The notes under the pieces were generated by a model. It searched no databases. It was not told the origin of the DNA and saw only the letters and a program-made list of their open reading frames with translations. Both the position numbers and the translations under genes were made by a program. Shown here one piece after another: positions 60,339 to 64,000 of a stretch of 64,000 nucleotides of DNA. Every line of letters begins with the position of its first letter. Within the stretch, counting starts at the first letter, position 1. This stretch comes from Pseudomonas sp. CFII64 (GTDB lineage Bacteria; Pseudomonadota; Gammaproteobacteria; Pseudomonadales; Pseudomonadaceae), in NCBI RefSeq assembly GCF_000416235.1, contig NZ_ATLO01000042.1, positions 186,001-250,000 on the forward strand. Reading direction: 5' to 3'.

Positions 60339-61276
60339 AGATCCTTGCCTGCGTAACGAAAATTCTTGCCTACCCCGGCGTCCGGGATGAAGCCGTAAAG
60401 CGGCTCGCCCGGCAGGCCTTGGCGCAGCCATTCCCGTGCGGCAACCAGCCGATCAATGTCGACGCCAGTGCGCAGGCCCATGGATTCGAGCAGGTAAACC
60501 AGATCCTCGGTGACGATATTGCCCGACGCTCCCGGCGCATAAGGACAGCCGCCCAGGCCACCTTGGGACGCGTCGATGGTGGTCACGCCGGCGTCCAGCG
60601 CCGCCACCACATTCGCCAGACCCTGGCCACGGGTGTTGTGAAAGTGCGCGCTGCCCGCCACAGGCCCCAGTTCATTGCGCAAGCGGGTAAACAGGCTACG
60701 CACCTGCGTGGGATTGGCATAACCGACCGTATCGGCCAGACCCACCTCCTCCACGCCGAGTTCGGCCATCTTCAGTGCCATGCGGATCACGTCATCTGCG
60801 GGCACGACGCCTTGCAGGGTGCAGCCAAATACCGTGGAGAGTCCGGCTTCAATTTGCACATGAGGAAAGTTCTGGTCGCGCCAGGCAACGACCGAGCGAA
60901 CTTCCTCGATCACTTGCGCATGCGTCTTGCGAATGTTGGCCAGCGAGTGCGGCTCGCTCACCGAAATCGGCAGGGTTATCTTCTGCACGCCGGCTTCAAA
61001 CGCTGCCTGGGCGCCTCTGAGATTGGGCACCAGCGCGGTGACGAACAGCCCCGGCAGCGTGCGGCCATGGGCCACCAGCTGTGCGGCATCGGCCATTTGT
61101 GGCAGCAACTTTGCCGGGACGAACGAGCCAATCTCGATCTCGCGCAGGCCGGACGCCGCCAGAGCCGAAATCCAGTTGATTTTCAGGGCTGTCGGCATCG
61201 TCGCCGCCACGCTTTGCAGGCCGTCCCGTGGCCCTACTTCGCTGATCAGCACATCAATGTCGGGATTGTTTTGCAT
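60335..61276 (-). CDS. Hydroxymethylglutaryl-CoA lyase-like enzyme
   Basis: A 313-residue TIM-barrel lyase of the HMGL-like family. The metal and substrate motifs VGPRDGLQ (about 14-21), the HFHNTRGQGLAN region and the signature GLGGCPYAPGASGN with the catalytic Cys are present. True HMG-CoA lyase belongs to leucine breakdown, but this copy sits with a CoA-transferase and a citrate-type transporter and lacks the liu genes. It may cleave another 3-hydroxy-3-methylacyl-CoA, such as a citramalyl-CoA-like compound. Confidence 0.88.
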   Translation of the reverse strand: MQNNPDIDVLISEVGPRDGLQSVAATMPTALKINWISALAASGLREIEIGSFVPAKLLPQMADAAQLVAHGRTLPGLFVTALVPNLRGAQAAFEAGVQKITLPISVSEPHSLANIRKTHAQVIEEVRSVVAWRDQNFPHVQIEAGLSTVFGCTLQGVVPADDVIRMALKMAELGVEEVGLADTVGYANPTQVRSLFTRLRNELGPVAGSAHFHNTRGQGLANVVAALDAGVTTIDASQGGLGGCPYAPGASGNIVTEDLVYLLESMGLRTGVDIDRLVAAREWLRQGLPGEPLYGFIPDAGVGKNFRYAGKDL

Positions 61277-61316
61277 GGTGTAGCCTCTTCTGGGTTCAGG
61301 GCGTTGGCGCAGCCGC

Positions 61317-62603
61317 TCAGTGCAGGAAGGACAGCGCGCCGATCATCAGCGACATCACGAACATCACGCCGACCGTGCCCAGTGACCATTTCAGGGAGAT
61401 ACGCTGGTTGTCCGCATAATCGACATCCAGCAATCCGCACAACAGATAAGTTGATGCCACCAGTGGACTCAGCACATGAACCGGCTGACCGATCAGCCCC
61501 GCGACGGCCATTTCCATGGGACCAATGCCGTAGTGGCTGGCGGTGTCGGCGAGGATCGGCAAGATGCCGAAATAGAACGCATCGTTGGTCAGCACGTAGG
61601 TGCCCGGCATGCTCAACAGTGCGGTAATCAGCGACATGTACTGCCCGGCCCACTGCGGAATGATGTAGATCAGGCTTTCCGAGATGGCTTTGATCATGCC
61701 CGTGCCGGTCATGATGCCGACGAAGATCCCTGCCGCGAAAATCAGCAGCGACACCAGCATCACGTTATCCGCGTGGCGGGCGATCAGGGCTTTCTGTTCT
61801 TCGATTTTCGGGAAGTTGACCACCGCGCCGAGGCCGAAAGCCAGCATGAACAGAATCGGCAGCGGCAACACGCTCATGACCATGCAGGCAATCAATGTGA
61901 TGGTCAGCACGGCATTGAAGGCGAAGCGCCAATCGCCAGGTCTGGATTCCTTGAAATGATCCATGCCCTCGCCTTCACGCAGTTCGATCACGCCCAGACG
62001 ACGCTTCTCCATGCGGCCCAGCAAAAACGCCACGAACACCACCCACGCCAGCGCGGCGAGCATCATTGGCAGCATTTCCATGAACAGACTGGCGACGTCC
62101 ACATGCATGGCACTCGCGGCCCGGGAAAACGGCCCGGCCCAGGGCAGCATGTTCATCACGCCGTTGCTCAGCAGCAACACGGTCGCCATGACTTGCAGGC
62201 GAATACCGGTGCGCCGGTACAACGGCAACAACGCGGCGGTGGTGATGATGTAGGTGGTCGCGCCGTCGCCATCGAGGCCGACGCAGATACCGAGAATGGC
62301 GCTGCCGATCACGATTTTCTGCGGATCGCCCTTGACCACCTTGAGGATCAGCTTGACCAGCGGATTGAACAAGCCGGCATCGGTCATCATCGAAAAGTAC
62401 AGAATCGCGAAGGTGAGCATGATGCCGGTGGGTGCGAGCATCTTCACCCCGTCGATCATCATCGGGCCGAGCCCTGCGGCAAAACCGCCGATGCAGGCGA
62501 AGACCACCGGCACCAGCATCAGCGCCACCAGGGGCGAGAGCCGGCGGCTCATGACCAGGTACATGAAGCAGGTGATCATCGTATAGCTGAGGATCGTCAG
62601 CAT
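61317..62603 (-). CDS. CitMHS-family citrate/tricarboxylate:H+ symporter
   Basis: A 428-residue membrane protein with about 12 helices in the CitMHS pattern (GICVGLDGDGATTYIITTAALLPLY, MLPWAGPFSRAASAM and ALLSMPGTYVLTNDAFYFGILPI). Members import citrate as a metal complex or related di- and tricarboxylates. AGGGA precedes the ATG. It lies between the RraA-type aldolase (113 bp) and the lyase (40 bp), so its cargo is probably the acid degraded by this operon. Confidence 0.88.
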   Translation of the reverse strand: MLTILSYTMITCFMYLVMSRRLSPLVALMLVPVVFACIGGFAAGLGPMMIDGVKMLAPTGIMLTFAILYFSMMTDAGLFNPLVKLILKVVKGDPQKIVIGSAILGICVGLDGDGATTYIITTAALLPLYRRTGIRLQVMATVLLLSNGVMNMLPWAGPFSRAASAMHVDVASLFMEMLPMMLAALAWVVFVAFLLGRMEKRRLGVIELREGEGMDHFKESRPGDWRFAFNAVLTITLIACMVMSVLPLPILFMLAFGLGAVVNFPKIEEQKALIARHADNVMLVSLLIFAAGIFVGIMTGTGMIKAISESLIYIIPQWAGQYMSLITALLSMPGTYVLTNDAFYFGILPILADTASHYGIGPMEMAVAGLIGQPVHVLSPLVASTYLLCGLLDVDYADNQRISLKWSLGTVGVMFVMSLMIGALSFLH

Positions 62604-62716
62604 GGGTTCCCTCTTTTTTTTAGTTTTATCTGGGTGACGTTTTGCGGGTGCAACCCGGCAGCCATCAGCGGCGATGACCGACAGCGTGTTGAGTGCGGGG
62701 TATCAGTGCAATGAAC

Positions 62717-63415
62717 TCAGACCGGCAAGCCCTTGGCTCGCAGCAGCGCGTCGAATCGTTCAGGGTTGGCGGTGCCGAGGCGGTTGGTTTCGCGGATGGC
62801 CGCTTCCCGATCCAGATGGGCAAGGGCTTTGGGCAGCAGCGCGGCAACGTCGGCCTGCGGCACTGCCAGCACGCCATCTGCGTCGCCGAGCATCAGATCG
62901 CCCGGCATCACGCACAAACCGGCGCAGGCAATCGGCACGTTGATTTCACCGGGACCGTCCTTGCTTGGACCCCGATGGGTATGCCCCGCTGCGAACACCG
63001 GCAGGATACCTTCGGCCAATTCCTCAAGATCACGAACGGCGCCATCAATAACGATCCCGCCCAGTTTCACGCGCAATGCGGTGGTGCGCACCAGACCGCC
63101 AATCACCGCCTGACTGACATCGCCAGCGCCGTCGATGACCAGCACATCGCCGGGCTGCACCATCATCAGCGCCTTGTGCACCATCAGGTTGTCACCGGGC
63201 CGCACACGCAGGGTAAACGCCGGGCCGCACAGCTTGAGCGCCAGGTCGCCGTGGTAGATGCGCAAGCCCCGGGCGCCGATGTTGCGACCCAGACAATCCC
63301 CGGCGACAGCAACCGGAATAGCGCGAAACGCTTCAATCAGTTCACTGCCCAGGCCATCATTGCGCGGGTTGATGCGGTAGCCCGTTGGCCAGTCATTGAG
63401 AGCAGAAGCGGTCAT
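62717..63415 (-). CDS. RraA-family aldolase (HMG/CHA aldolase-like)
   Basis: A 232-residue member of the RraA-like family that includes 4-hydroxy-4-methyl-2-oxoglutarate / 4-carboxy-4-hydroxy-2-oxoadipate aldolase. The metal- and pyruvate-binding pair Arg128-Asp129 lies in IVIDGAVRDLEEL, and GDVLVIDGAGD is also typical. The start at 63415 is fixed by CGGAGAT eight bases upstream; the frame runs on into the dehydrogenase gene. Such enzymes split a branched hydroxy-oxo acid to pyruvate plus a second oxo-acid. Regulation of RNase E is a less likely role in this context. Confidence 0.82.
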   Translation of the reverse strand: MTASALNDWPTGYRINPRNDGLGSELIEAFRAIPVAVAGDCLGRNIGARGLRIYHGDLALKLCGPAFTLRVRPGDNLMVHKALMMVQPGDVLVIDGAGDVSQAVIGGLVRTTALRVKLGGIVIDGAVRDLEELAEGILPVFAAGHTHRGPSKDGPGEINVPIACAGLCVMPGDLMLGDADGVLAVPQADVAALLPKALAHLDREAAIRETNRLGTANPERFDALLRAKGLPV

Positions 63416-63428
63416 GGAATATCTCCGG

Positions 63429-64000
63429 TCAGAGGGGAAGGATGTCGGCGTTGACACAGGACGTACGCGGCACGGGTTTGCCGCGCAGAAAATCAGTCAC
63501 GTTGGTTGCCGCGTCACGCGCCATGGCGGCCAGCGCTGCTGGCGTCGAACCGCCGACATGGGGCGTGAGCAGCACGTTGTCCAGGCTCAACAGCGGGCTG
63601 TCGGCAGGCAGTGGTTCGATGGCCATGGTGTCCAGGCCGGCGGCGAACAGCCGACCGCTGCGCAAGGCGTCGACCAGTGCCGTTTCGTTGACGACTTCAC
63701 CTCGTGCGGTATTGATCAGCACGGCGTGTTCCGGAAGCAACGCGAGTTCGGCAGCGCCGATCAGGTCTCGGGTTTGCGCGGTGAGCGGCACGTGCAGGCT
63801 CAGAACACCACTGACAGCCAAAAGAGTCGCCAACGAGCCCATGCGTTCGGCGCCCATCAAGTCGCTGTCGGCGGTGAGGAATGGATCGTAGACTTTTACC
63901 GACATGCCCAGCGCCTGACACACCGTGGTCACTTTGCGCGCGACCTGTCCGAAACCCACCAACCCCAGAGTGCGACCTTGCAACTGCAGGCCGTCCTGGG
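63429..64000 (-). CDS. D-2-hydroxyacid dehydrogenase, 5' end cut by window edge
   Basis: The C-terminal 190 residues or so of a D-2-hydroxyacid dehydrogenase (phosphoglycerate-dehydrogenase-like). The frame is open to base 64000, so the N-terminus lies outside. Visible are the Rossmann motif GLVGFGQVARK, the catalytic Arg in NTARGEVVNE, the Glu near AIEPLP and the His in TPHVGGST. It ends 13 bp before the RraA-type aldolase start and is the first visible gene of this leftward operon. It may convert a hydroxy acid to the oxo acid that the aldolase cleaves. Confidence 0.88.
   Translation of the reverse strand, partial: QDGLQLQGRTLGLVGFGQVARKVTTVCQALGMSVKVYDPFLTADSDLMGAERMGSLATLLAVSGVLSLHVPLTAQTRDLIGAAELALLPEHAVLINTARGEVVNETALVDALRSGRLFAAGLDTMAIEPLPADSPLLSLDNVLLTPHVGGSTPAALAAMARDAATNVTDFLRGKPVPRTSCVNADILPL

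Noticed and set aside
60419..62714. Rightward open frames of about 400 codons opposite the HMG-CoA-lyase-like and CitMHS genes
   Set aside because: The coding strand is certain from family motifs; the opposite frames give His/Gln/Arg-rich strings typical of shadows.
1..64000. CRISPR arrays, tRNA or rRNA genes, insertion sequences, prophage or integrase genes
   Set aside because: None was seen on reading both strands: no regular direct-repeat array, no transposase or integrase motif, and no tRNA-like cloverleaf recognised by eye. A covariance-model scan would be needed to exclude small RNAs.

Overview
The window is GC-rich, gene-dense chromosomal DNA from a gammaproteobacterium, most likely a Pseudomonas of the fluorescens type. 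The grounds are the AmiC/AmiR pair, REP-like palindromes of the kind scattered through fluorescent pseudomonads, the FecI/FecR/TonB-receptor module, the codon usage and the overall gene repertoire. Genus is an inference; there is no rRNA or tRNA here to settle it. The window looks like an accessory catabolic region: transporters, local regulators and short pathways, with no phage, IS element, CRISPR array or tRNA seen.

Layout. (1) 1-5698: an acyl-CoA ligase cut by the window edge, a crotonase and an AAHS-type transporter, probably for an aromatic or cyclic acid, with a convergent alpha/beta hydrolase and an AraC regulator. (2) 5833-9324: an F420-type NADP oxidoreductase, a membrane diguanylate cyclase, a REP pair and a membrane protein. 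(3) 9400-15400: a five-gene operon (TRAP transporter, LacI repressor, 2-hydroxyacid dehydrogenase, amidohydrolase) behind a perfect LacI-type operator. (4) 15530-23862: a sugar operon with GatZ, DeoR regulator, sugar kinase, ABC transporter and SIS-domain deaminase/isomerase. It reads as amino-sugar (galactosamine-like) use without a visible deacetylase or aldolase. (5) 24012-38820: the nitrogen island. amiC-amiR-amidase-hupE/ureJ runs leftward and urtABCDE-ureEF-ureAB-ureC-ureG-ureD runs rightward. Between them lie an NtrC-like site, a sigma-54 promoter and a leader ending in an intrinsic terminator just before urtA, which fits AmiR antitermination under nitrogen control. (6) 38917-41033: a second amidase and a divergent TetR regulator separated by three exact 20-bp-period operator repeats.

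(7) 41067-48136: methyltransferase, chemoreceptor, a LysR/MFS/AroQ set that looks like shikimate or quinate use, and a DHA2 transporter. (8) 48169-53638: MFS transporter, ECF sigma factor, FecR and a TonB-dependent siderophore receptor with a signalling domain, with a Fur-box-like site. (9) 53674-59139: MFS, exported hydrolase, LysR, an NRAMP-related transporter lacking the usual metal-binding motifs, and a small lipoprotein. (10) 59136-64000: a leftward catabolic operon (2-hydroxyacid dehydrogenase cut by the window edge, RraA-type aldolase, CitMHS transporter, HMG-CoA-lyase-like enzyme, class III CoA-transferase), apparently for a branched di- or tricarboxylic acid.

Most functions come from recognising motifs and family features by eye; no database search was possible. 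Substrates are inferences unless stated otherwise.
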